Program-made: the position numbers and the translations under genes
NCBI RefSeq assembly: GCF_014596745.1
Contig: NZ_JABTCF010000008.1
Location: 169,088-233,087 of the forward strand
DNA length: 64,000 bases
Origin: Maribacter aquimaris
GTDB lineage: Bacteria > Bacteroidota > Bacteroidia > Flavobacteriales > Flavobacteriaceae
Reading direction: 5' to 3'
The notes under the pieces: model-generated
The model's input: the letters and a program-made list of their open reading frames with translations, nothing else
Told to the model about the DNA's origin: nothing
The model's database searches: none
In this document: in pieces, positions 56,645 to 64,000 of the stretch
How the letters are laid out: each line of letters begins with the position of its first letter
Position numbering within the stretch: the stretch's first letter is position 1

Positions 56645-57646
56645 TTAATTGCTTTTATATACCAATTCCATAATTTTATTCGCGACATGTGGTTTGTAAT
56701 GAACGGATTCATAAAAATTGGAAATCGGTTCTGAAAAAACATTCTTTCCTGAAAAATCATAAATATTTTCTTTCCCGAATATCTGTTGCAACAATTTCAA
56801 TTGTTCTTCTTCCATTGGTACTTGATCGTATGTTGGGCCAATAACAATCTTGTAATTGGTATTGTGTTTGTTGAATATCGCTTTTATACTGTTCAATTGG
56901 GTTATTTCCTTTTCTGTAACTGCACATTTAATAGGTTCTGCCACTGGTCTTTCGTAAAATACACCTTTGTTCAGCTGCTTGTTGTAATAGCCCAAAGAGT
57001 CCTCTTTGATTTCCTTATTAACACCATACCAAATATCACCATTTTTATCGTTAACCGTATGGCCAAATTTGTTAGGGTTGATCAAAGGGCCCATATAGCC
57101 TCTATGGGTTTTGAATATCGTATAATCCAAATAGGATATCAAGAATTTCGGATTTAAGGACGCCTTTAAAAAAGCGCCGTAATAATCAACTTCTGATTGT
57201 TTTGAAACACAGGGCATGGAAATGAATAAGTGTCCATCCCGTATGTCGGTTATCCTTAAGACATCCCTGTCAATCAATACCAAAGCATTTTTAATGGTAT
57301 CCCCAAGTTCATCTATGTATTCTATTTTTTTTGAAATCCCCCATATGCCCTCACCCGAAGCATCAAAATGAAAAGGTTTGGAGTTCTCTGGTAAATAGGG
57401 TGCCCAATTTTCGCATTTATAGGCTTGTGACCTTGAACTTCCAAAAATAAAGGAATCAAAGTTCTCTTCTTCCCTGTAATGATTGAATGTTTTGGTCGTG
57501 ATCATTTCACGATTCAAACCAATGGTCTGGGTCGCATAATAATCCTGAAACCCAAATACTTTGAAAAAATCCAACCAAATAACCAATAAGGTCAGAATAA
57601 TTACGGGTAGGATGAATACTAGTATATTACGAATAAATCTTTTCAT
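56645..57646 (-). CDS. SGNH-like periplasmic partner of the MBOAT acyltransferase
   Basis: This 333-residue protein has one N-terminal membrane anchor (about 8-27) followed by a periplasmic domain. FIFGSSRSQAYKCENW at about 67-82 supplies the candidate nucleophile in GSSRS. The C-terminal FYESVHYKPHVANKIM offers an acid-His pair, although DltD/AlgX-type enzymes usually have Asp where Glu stands here (E-x-x-H). It begins 3 bp after the stop of the MBOAT gene. MBOAT plus SGNH-like partner pairs (AlgI/AlgJ, PatA/PatB) O-acylate polysaccharides in the periplasm, which is the likely job here. Confidence 0.8.
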   Translation of the reverse strand: MKRFIRNILVFILPVIILTLLVIWLDFFKVFGFQDYYATQTIGLNREMITTKTFNHYREEENFDSFIFGSSRSQAYKCENWAPYLPENSKPFHFDASGEGIWGISKKIEYIDELGDTIKNALVLIDRDVLRITDIRDGHLFISMPCVSKQSEVDYYGAFLKASLNPKFLISYLDYTIFKTHRGYMGPLINPNKFGHTVNDKNGDIWYGVNKEIKEDSLGYYNKQLNKGVFYERPVAEPIKCAVTEKEITQLNSIKAIFNKHNTNYKIVIGPTYDQVPMEEEQLKLLQQIFGKENIYDFSGKNVFSEPISNFYESVHYKPHVANKIMELVYKSN

Positions 57647-57649
57647 AGG

Positions 57650-59098
57650 CTAAAATTGGAAATAAATAAACTGTTGTTCATTGCCGCCAAACCAAATAAT
57701 CAGTAAAATTATTGAATAGTACATCAAATGTCTCATTATACGATTCCATTTCAATCCAATTTTTTCAATTGCATATTGCCCCTCCCGTCCAATCCATTCG
57801 ATGAGTATAAACAAACAAATAAGCTTTAAGACGGTCAAAGCATCTCCTTTTTGAGCAAAATTGGGAATTTCAAATAAAGAAGAGGAAAATATTTCCGAGA
57901 TGTAGGCCATGGCATGACCAATATTCTCCGCCCTGAAAAATATCCATGCAAAAACGGTCAGTCCAAAGGTCAATACCATAAGGGAAAATTCTTTGATACC
58001 GGGTAGGTATCTTCCTTGGGCCACGGTCTCCAAATTGTTGCGGTTATTGTTGGTCAAAAGCAGGGGAAGGAAATATATGGCATTCAAAGCTCCCCAGACA
58101 ATGAAGGTCCAGTTTGCACCGTGCCAAAAACCACTGACGATAAAAATAATGAAAGTGTTCCTGACCTTCATCCAAGTACCACCCCGACTGCCACCTAAAG
58201 GAATGTATAGATAATCCCTAAACCAAGTGGAGAGCGAAATATGCCATCGTCTCCAAAATTCCGCGATATCCCTAGAAAAGTAGGGGAAGTTGAAATTCTG
58301 CATTAAGTCAAATCCGAATAATCGGGATGTCCCTATGGCTATATCGGAATATCCTGAAAAATCACCATAGATCTGGAAGGTGAAAAAGATCGCTCCCAGG
58401 ACCAGGGTACTTCCGTTCATATCGGCTGAATTGTTGAATATTTGATTGGCAAATTCAGCACAGTTATCCGCAATGACCACTTTTTTGAACAATCCCCATA
58501 AAATTTGACGCATGCCATCAACCGCTTTGGCGTAATCGAAGGTTCTTTTTTTATAAAATTGAGGGAGCAGGTGCGTTGCCCTTTCGATTGGTCCTGCCAC
58601 CAATTGGGGAAAGAAGCTGACAAAAGCGGAAAAAGCTATAAAATCCTTTGTGGGCTCAAGTTTACGTTTATAGACATCTATGGTGTAGCTCAATGTCTGA
58701 AAAGTGTAAAAACTTATGCCAACAGGTAGTATTATGTTTAAGGAGTTGACGGTTATCTCTTTCCCAAAAAAGGAAAAAGCGGCAATAAAATTGTCCAGGA
58801 AAAAATTATAGTATTTAAAAAATCCTAAAAATCCGAGGTTTACCAAAATACTCGTCCATAATAGGATTTTTCTTTTGCTTTGGTCTTCTGTTGTCCTTAA
58901 TTTTCTTCCGACGGTATAATCGACAATGGTGCTAAAAAGAATCAACGAAAGGAACCTCCAGTCCCACCAACCATAAAAAACGTAACTGGCAACTACGATC
59001 AGTAGATTCTGAAGCTTCAGGTTTTTGTTGGTCACAAACCAATAGAGTACGAAAACAATTGGAAGGAAAATCGCAAAGTCAAGGGAGTTAAAGAGCAT
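57650..59098 (-). CDS. MBOAT-family O-acyltransferase (AlgI-like)
   Basis: This 482-residue membrane protein has about ten to twelve helices and the AlgI/DltB signature. FWRRWHISLSTWFRDYLYIP is followed by LGGSRGG and by VSGFWHGANWTFIVWG with the catalytic His. The N terminus LFNSLDFAIFLPIVFVLYW is typical. It should pass acyl groups, probably acetyl, across the membrane for addition to the exported polysaccharide by the adjacent SGNH-like protein. The two genes form a tight pair. Confidence 0.95.
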   Translation of the reverse strand: MLFNSLDFAIFLPIVFVLYWFVTNKNLKLQNLLIVVASYVFYGWWDWRFLSLILFSTIVDYTVGRKLRTTEDQSKRKILLWTSILVNLGFLGFFKYYNFFLDNFIAAFSFFGKEITVNSLNIILPVGISFYTFQTLSYTIDVYKRKLEPTKDFIAFSAFVSFFPQLVAGPIERATHLLPQFYKKRTFDYAKAVDGMRQILWGLFKKVVIADNCAEFANQIFNNSADMNGSTLVLGAIFFTFQIYGDFSGYSDIAIGTSRLFGFDLMQNFNFPYFSRDIAEFWRRWHISLSTWFRDYLYIPLGGSRGGTWMKVRNTFIIFIVSGFWHGANWTFIVWGALNAIYFLPLLLTNNNRNNLETVAQGRYLPGIKEFSLMVLTFGLTVFAWIFFRAENIGHAMAYISEIFSSSLFEIPNFAQKGDALTVLKLICLFILIEWIGREGQYAIEKIGLKWNRIMRHLMYYSIILLIIWFGGNEQQFIYFQF

Positions 59099-59117
59099 CT
59101 AATTATCGTATTCTGAT

Positions 59118-59513
59118 TTAAATTAATTGTGTTGTCGATACTTTCGCCATATTTTCAATAATAGAATATGGATTGTATTGGTATAATATGCTTTGGGAGA
59201 ACTTATTGTCTATGACACTTTTTGAGATAGTCAATTTGTACAGAATATTGAAAACCTTATTTTGTGAAAATAATACATTCCGGTTATACTTTTCATCGTA
59301 TAATCTTTTTTCTTTTTTCCTTGGTTTTATAAGGTTCATTTGATTCTCAAAAACATTAACTTGCTTACTGCCGGAATATTGTAATGGGAACGTGCGAATT
59401 TTAGAAATCAAGGAATCACTATAAAACTGATACTCCTTTAAGTAGCGGGGTTTATGTTTGTGATTCCATAAAAGTAAAATATTTTTGATTTTATTTTGTT
59501 GTTTTCTGGGCAC
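59118..59513 (-). CDS. Hypothetical small basic protein, doubtful
   Basis: The ORF encodes 131 residues rich in Lys, Asn, Tyr and Ile with no signal peptide, membrane segment or motif that I recognise. It sits 19 bp upstream of the MBOAT gene on the same strand, which would suit an operon gene. It is otherwise the only ORF in a 622-bp gap (59099-59720), and its composition is what spurious ORFs in AT-rich DNA look like. Bases 59514-59720 upstream of it show nothing. It may be a remnant of a lost locus gene. Confidence 0.3.
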   Translation of the reverse strand: MPRKQQNKIKNILLLWNHKHKPRYLKEYQFYSDSLISKIRTFPLQYSGSKQVNVFENQMNLIKPRKKEKRLYDEKYNRNVLFSQNKVFNILYKLTISKSVIDNKFSQSILYQYNPYSIIENMAKVSTTQLI

Positions 59514-59720
59514 TATCGTCCATTCTTTAGTCCACGGCCAAAATTAGGGTAATTTATAGGCATGTAAAGAATATCTGGGATGAAACGAAGAGTATATCGT
59601 TAAGATGGTCCAAACAACGGATAATCTATTTTTCATGGATACTATAAGCAGAATAAATTTAATATTAAAGAGTGATTTTCGTTAATACAAGAGATATCCA
59701 TTTAAGAATGAATATAGGGA

Positions 59721-61001
59721 TCAAAGCCTGGCGTCAACACGTTCCTTAACTATACCCTTGACATCATAGAGCACCCCATATTGGGTCAGCATACTCCTAA
59801 GATTCAGATTTAAGAATTCCGAATGGGCAACCGTAAGTACGACAGCGTCATAGATGTCACTAGGTTTTTCTTTGGTGGAGGTCAAGTCGTATTCCAATTT
59901 AACCGCTTCTGGGGACGCCCAAGGGTCGTATACCGTTACTTCGGCCCCGTAACTTTTTAAGTTGGTTATCAGATCCACAGCTTTGGTATTTCGGACGTCC
60001 GGACAATTTTCCTTAAAGGTGATGCCCAAGACCAATATTTTAGAACCTTTGACCTTAATGTCTTTTTGGACCATCAATTTCACCACTTCCGAGGCGATAT
60101 AATGACCCATTCCATCGTTCATTCTCCGGCCTGTCAATATAATTTCTGGATGATAACCGTATTCCTGGGCTTTCTGAGCCAAATAATAAGGGTCAACCCC
60201 GATACAATGTCCACCGACCAATCCTGGTTTAAAGGGAAGAAAATTCCATTTGGTACCGGCCGCTTCCAACACTGCATGCGTATCAATGTGCATCAAATTG
60301 AATATTTTGGCCAGTTCATTGACAAAAGCAATATTGATATCCCGTTGGGAATTCTCGATAACCTTTGCAGCTTCTGCTACCTTTATAGAGGGGGCAAGAT
60401 GGGTGCCTGCCGTGATGACCGAAGCGTATAATCGATCTATTATTCTGGCTGTTTCCGGGGTTGAACCAGAGGTTACTTTAAGGATTTTATCAATAGTATG
60501 TTCCTTATCGCCCGGATTGATACGTTCTGGTGAATAACCCACAAAAAAATCTTCATTATAAATCAAACCACTTGTTTTTTCAAGGACAGGGACACATTCT
60601 TCTTCCGTGGCCCCCGGATAAACGGTGGATTCATAAATTACGATGTCTCCTTTTTTCAATGCCCTGCCCACGGTCTCACTGGCTTTGTACAACGGGGTCA
60701 ATACCGGGCGATGGGTACTGTCAACAGGGGTAGGGACCGTAATGATATAAAAATTGCAATCTAGAAGGTCATCTATTTTATGGGTGCAAAATAGTCCGGA
60801 TGCCATCTCTGGACCTTGTCGTAATACTTGGGTCAAAAGGGTGTCATCAATTTCCAGAGTGCAATCTTTTCCGGATTGCAATTCGGAAATCCGATTTTGA
60901 TTAATGTCAAAACCAATGACAGGGTATTGGGTGGCAAACAAGCGTGCTAGGGGTAAGCCTACATACCCCAGACCGATTACCCCGATTTTGGGTTCGTTCA
61001 T
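59721..61001 (-). CDS. UDP-N-acetylhexosamine 6-dehydrogenase (WbpO/TviB-like)
   Basis: This 426-residue nucleotide-sugar dehydrogenase has the NAD motif IGVIGLGYVGLPLARLFA at about 6-23, the conserved ESTVYPGATEEECVPVLE, and the catalytic Cys in VGGHCIGVDPYYLAQKA. The stretch TGRRMNDGMGHYIASEVVKLM is typical of the WbpO/TviB branch, which oxidises UDP-GalNAc or UDP-GlcNAc to the uronic acid. The frame extends to 61043, but the ATG at 61001 gives the normal N terminus without overlapping the upstream gene. With the WbpP-like epimerase two genes upstream, UDP-GalNAcA is the likely product. Confidence 0.92.
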   Translation of the reverse strand: MNEPKIGVIGLGYVGLPLARLFATQYPVIGFDINQNRISELQSGKDCTLEIDDTLLTQVLRQGPEMASGLFCTHKIDDLLDCNFYIITVPTPVDSTHRPVLTPLYKASETVGRALKKGDIVIYESTVYPGATEEECVPVLEKTSGLIYNEDFFVGYSPERINPGDKEHTIDKILKVTSGSTPETARIIDRLYASVITAGTHLAPSIKVAEAAKVIENSQRDINIAFVNELAKIFNLMHIDTHAVLEAAGTKWNFLPFKPGLVGGHCIGVDPYYLAQKAQEYGYHPEIILTGRRMNDGMGHYIASEVVKLMVQKDIKVKGSKILVLGITFKENCPDVRNTKAVDLITNLKSYGAEVTVYDPWASPEAVKLEYDLTSTKEKPSDIYDAVVLTVAHSEFLNLNLRSMLTQYGVLYDVKGIVKERVDARL

Positions 61002-61008
61002 AATCCAA

Positions 61009-62337
61009 TCATTTCTTTCCAATTTGAAAATATTCAAAACCAAGATCTTGCATCATTTGATCATTGTATTGATTACGACCATCAAATACGATAGGGGTAT
61101 TGAGCTGTTGTTTCAATTCCTCAAAATCAGGTGATCTGAACTCCTTCCATTCGGTCAATAGAATCATGGCATCGGCACCCTGTAGGGTTTCGTATTTTGA
61201 ATGGTAGTAGGAGACAGCAGGAAGATCTTTTAAGTAAAAATGTTGTGCTTCATCCATAGCTTTGGGATCATAAGCTTGGACTTTCGCACCTCGCTCTACT
61301 AAATCCTTAATAATATATATGGCAGGTGCTTCACGCATATCATCTGTTTGCGGTTTAAAGGCCAAGCCCCATATGGCAAATGTTTTGCCCGTAAGGTCTG
61401 CTCCAAAACGATCTACTACTTTCTTGGCGATAACCATTTTCTGTCGGTCGTTAACATCTTCCACAGCACTGATCAAATCAGCGGTATAACCATGTTCCTG
61501 GGCCGTTCTTTTTAGGGCTTTTACATCTTTGGGAAAACAAGATCCACCATACCCACTTCCGGGATAGATAAAACTATAACCAATGCGACTATCGGAGCCT
61601 ATACCGATACGCACTTTGTTGACATCGGCCCCGACCAATTCGCATATATTGGCCACTTCATTCATAAAGGATATTTTGGTGGCCAACATGGCATTGGCGA
61701 CATATTTCGTCATTTCAGCCGAACGTACATCCATCGTAATCAATCGATCCATACTGCTTCTAAAGAAAGGACTGTATAGGGTGCGCATTTTTTTAGTGGC
61801 TGATTCATCATCGGAACCCACCACTACGCGATCAGGTTTCATAAAATCACTGATAGCGTCGCCTTCCTTTAAAAATTCAGGATTGGATACCACGTGAAAT
61901 TCAATATTCAGTTTTCTTTTTTCCAGTTCATTCTGGATCGCTTGCCGTACTTTATCGGCTGTACCCACAGGAACCGTCGATTTATCAACTATAATCAAGG
62001 AATGTTGCATATGTTGTCCAATTTCCTTGGCGACTTGTAGTACGTATTGTAAATCGGCAGAACCATCATCTCCCATGGGAGTGCCCACAGCAATAAAGGC
62101 AATATCACATTTCTTAAGATGTTCGCCTAAATCAGTACTGAAATGAAGGGTTTCGCCTTCAATGTTTCGTTTTACCATGGCTTCAAGACCAGGTTCATAT
62201 ATAGGAATAATTCCCTCCTTTAAACCCTTTATTTTTTTCTCATCTACATCAATACAGGTGACCCTATTACCCATTTCAGCAAAACAAGTGCCACTTACCA
62301 AACCAACATAACCAGTTCCGATTACCGTTAAATTCAT
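61009..62337 (-). CDS. ugd: UDP-glucose 6-dehydrogenase
   Basis: This 442-residue enzyme oxidises UDP-glucose to UDP-glucuronic acid with two NAD+. It shows the N-terminal MNLTVIGTGYVGLVSGTCFA, VGTPMGDDGSADL, STVPVGTADKVR, and the catalytic Cys in GSGYGGSCFPKDVKAL. The UDP-binding domain has WGLAFKPQTDDMREAPA. It differs clearly from the neighbouring WbpO-like enzyme, so the locus holds two different dehydrogenases. It lies 5 bp after the epimerase gene and 7 bp before the WbpO-like gene. Confidence 0.95.
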   Translation of the reverse strand: MNLTVIGTGYVGLVSGTCFAEMGNRVTCIDVDEKKIKGLKEGIIPIYEPGLEAMVKRNIEGETLHFSTDLGEHLKKCDIAFIAVGTPMGDDGSADLQYVLQVAKEIGQHMQHSLIIVDKSTVPVGTADKVRQAIQNELEKRKLNIEFHVVSNPEFLKEGDAISDFMKPDRVVVGSDDESATKKMRTLYSPFFRSSMDRLITMDVRSAEMTKYVANAMLATKISFMNEVANICELVGADVNKVRIGIGSDSRIGYSFIYPGSGYGGSCFPKDVKALKRTAQEHGYTADLISAVEDVNDRQKMVIAKKVVDRFGADLTGKTFAIWGLAFKPQTDDMREAPAIYIIKDLVERGAKVQAYDPKAMDEAQHFYLKDLPAVSYYHSKYETLQGADAMILLTEWKEFRSPDFEELKQQLNTPIVFDGRNQYNDQMMQDLGFEYFQIGKK

Positions 62338-62342
62338 TTTTT

Positions 62343-63341
62343 TTATTTTAAGTTATTCCAGTACCAAGATACTGCTTCTTTTAATCCAGTTTTTATATCG
62401 AATTGTGGGTCGTAGCCCATCATTAATTTCGCTTTTTCAATGGAGGCTAGGCTATGGGGGACGTCCCCTTGCCGACCAGGACCATATAGAATAGGTATGT
62501 TTTTGATTCTTCCATCAAAAACACTTAAATATTCTTTAAGGAGGTTAACTAATTCATTTAATTCGGTTCGCTCCCCATAGGCTACATTGTATACCGTGTT
62601 AACAGCTTCTTTATGAGTGGTGGCCATCGATCGAATGTTCATTTCAATAACATTATCAATATACGTGAAATCCCTGGAATACGTACCATCCCCATTAATT
62701 GTCGGTGATTCGTGACACATCAATTGCATCACGAATTTGGGAATCACGGCGGCATAGGCGCCATTCGGATCCTGTTTGCGCCCAAATACATTGAAGTACC
62801 TGAGGCCAATGGTTTCCAAGCCATAGGTCTTACTGAATATATCCGCATACAACTCGTTCACATATTTGGTAATGGCATAGGGAGATAAAGGTTTACCTAT
62901 AATTTCCTCTACTTTGGGCATATTTTTAGAATCCCCGTATGTCGATGAACTTGCTGCATAGGTAAAGCGCTTTACTTTGGCGTCCCTAGCGGCAACCAGC
63001 ATATTTAAAAAACCGGAAACATTGACATCATTGGACGTAATAGGGTCGTTGATCGATCTTGGAACAGATCCCAAAGCTGCTTGATGCAAGACATAGTCTA
63101 TATTCTTGCAAGCCTTTCGGCAATCTTCCATGTTCCGAATATCCCCTTCTATAAGCTTGAAATTCCTGTATGGTTGTAATTGGACTATATTCTCTCTTTT
63201 CCCTGTCGCAAAATTATCCAAACAGGTAACTTCATTGCCATTGGCAACAAGGGCTTCACAAAGGTTCGAGCCAATAAAACCGGCCCCACCAGTAACCAAA
63301 ATGTGATGTTTTGAATGTAACCCAAGTTTGGAGATATCCAT
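62343..63341 (-). CDS. UDP-N-acetylglucosamine 4-epimerase (WbpP/TviC-like)
   Basis: This 332-residue extended SDR enzyme has the NAD motif ILVTGGAGFIGSNLCEALV at about 15-33 and the catalytic Ser and Tyr-x3-Lys in YAASSSTYGD and SPYAITKYVNELYA. GLRYFNVFGRKQDPNGAYAAVIP is characteristic of the WbpP/TviC group, which interconverts UDP-GlcNAc and UDP-GalNAc. It is the first gene of the - strand operon in the window, followed 5 bp later by ugd and then the WbpO-like dehydrogenase. No clear promoter was found in the 268 bp upstream of it. Confidence 0.92.
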   Translation of the reverse strand: MDISKLGLHSKHHILVTGGAGFIGSNLCEALVANGNEVTCLDNFATGKRENIVQLQPYRNFKLIEGDIRNMEDCRKACKNIDYVLHQAALGSVPRSINDPITSNDVNVSGFLNMLVAARDAKVKRFTYAASSSTYGDSKNMPKVEEIIGKPLSPYAITKYVNELYADIFSKTYGLETIGLRYFNVFGRKQDPNGAYAAVIPKFVMQLMCHESPTINGDGTYSRDFTYIDNVIEMNIRSMATTHKEAVNTVYNVAYGERTELNELVNLLKEYLSVFDGRIKNIPILYGPGRQGDVPHSLASIEKAKLMMGYDPQFDIKTGLKEAVSWYWNNLK

Positions 63342-63609
63342 ATGTATTAAAAATTTTAAGCTGCAAATGTCCGTAAAAGAATTTGAAAAAGCAGATCATT
63401 TAATTTAAAGTGCCTTAAAACCCGTTGAAATGAATACAGCAATGGAATATTAAGTGACATTGAATAATTTATCTGTAATTATGACATTTGAAAATTGGTT
63501 GTCGCTTGTTTTAAGAGGGTAACGCAATAAATTCCAGAATAGTGCAATACATACTTTTTAATCTTGTGGATGCTACACGTCATTGATTAGGTGGTGGCTA
63601 ATCTTGGCT

Positions 63610-64000
63610 TAATGCGATTTCTCAGTCGTGCCTCCTTCGAAATGTTGGGGAAGTCATTCCGAATGTATAGGGGAATCACATCATGATTTTTAACTACAAT
63701 ATGCTTTTAAAGATTTTGACTCGCCGTAATGCGATTTCTCAGTCGTTCCTCCTTCGAAATGACTGGGAGGTCATTCCGAATGTATAGGGAAATCACATCC
63801 TGATTTTTAATTATAATGTATTATTTTGAGATTTTTGCTCGCCGTAATGTGATTTCTCAGTCGTTCCTCCTGCGAAATGACTGGGAGGTCATTCCGAATG
63901 CATATTGAGGAATCACATCCTGCTTTTCAATTACAATGAGCTTTTTAGGATTTTTACTCGCCGTAATGCGATTTCTCAGTCGTGCCTCCTTCGAAATGAC
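63610..64000. repeat. Tandem array of about 118-bp palindromic units
   Basis: Units begin with TAATG[CT]GATTTCTCAG at 63610, 63727, 63845 and 63964, giving periods of 117, 118 and 119 bp; the last unit is cut by the window edge. In each unit TTCGAAATG(AC) is followed by GTCATTCCGAA, which is nearly its reverse complement. The outer part GCGATTTC is mirrored by GGAATCACATC, so about 75 bases can fold into one long imperfect hairpin. The linkers of about 40 bp ending in CTCGCCG are also conserved. No ORF is evident. It resembles dispersed intergenic palindromic repeats I recall from Bacteroidota genomes. Confidence 0.9.

Noticed and set aside
63610..64000. CRISPR array
   Set aside because: Repeats are about 118 bp head to tail, and the linkers are conserved rather than unique spacers, so it is not CRISPR.

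Overview
The window looks like chromosome of a marine member of the Flavobacteriaceae (Bacteroidota). Supporting signs are an AT-rich sequence, a SusC/SusD pair with lipoprotein partners, a sulfatase, promoters of the TTTG / TAnnTTTG type, few Shine-Dalgarno sites, bacillithiol synthesis (bshA) and many family-typical genes such as the THUMP-like methyltransferase, DUF4159 and Bacteroidota-type LptD. The genus (Zobellia-, Maribacter- or Arenibacter-like) is only a guess. I found no tRNA, rRNA, CRISPR array, insertion sequence or phage gene.

Bases 1-12,250 are one end of a carbohydrate-use locus. On the + strand lie the last 35 codons of a GH9-type glycosidase and an S1 sulfatase. On the - strand is an operon susC - susD - triple-FAS1 lipoprotein, closed by a strong terminator, followed by a large FG-GAP/ASPIC (CRTAC1-like) lipoprotein. 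The sulfatase points to a sulfated, probably algal, glycan; the substrate cannot be read from sequence.

Bases 12,250-39,400 are housekeeping. A six-gene - strand operon (tsaD, TfoX-like, rsmE, DUF4159, AI-2E family permease, THUMP-like methyltransferase) is divergent from tamB. Then come pfkA-gap and an N-acetylglucosamine-kinase-like gene, ridA and lptD (- strand), a cell-wall amidase, an MCE/MlaD protein followed directly by a two-gene Fe-S electron-transfer module, a small conserved protein often misnamed 'ABC transporter ATPase', a GH3 / serine-hydrolase fusion, bshA, a PrcB-like lipoprotein and an OmpA-family protein.

Bases 39,700-63,400 are a surface-polysaccharide locus, almost all on the - strand. 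Read 5' to 3' it supplies UDP-GalNAc/UDP-GalNAcA and UDP-GlcA (a WbpP-like epimerase, a Ugd-type and a WbpO-like dehydrogenase), an MBOAT/SGNH O-acylation pair, an O-antigen ligase/polymerase, a beta-helix lipoprotein, two GT4 glycosyltransferases and a hexapeptide acetyltransferase. It then supplies the UDP-L-FucNAc pathway (FnlA, an extra cupin, FnlB, FnlC), a WbuB-like L-FucNAc transferase, a WecA-like initiating phosphosugar transferase and an OpgC-like acyltransferase. The expected product is an acidic, O-acylated, FucNAc-containing polymer. No Wzx flippase or Wza/Wzc export gene is visible.

Bases 63,610-64,000 hold a tandem array of about 118-bp units, each an imperfect palindrome, that runs off the window.
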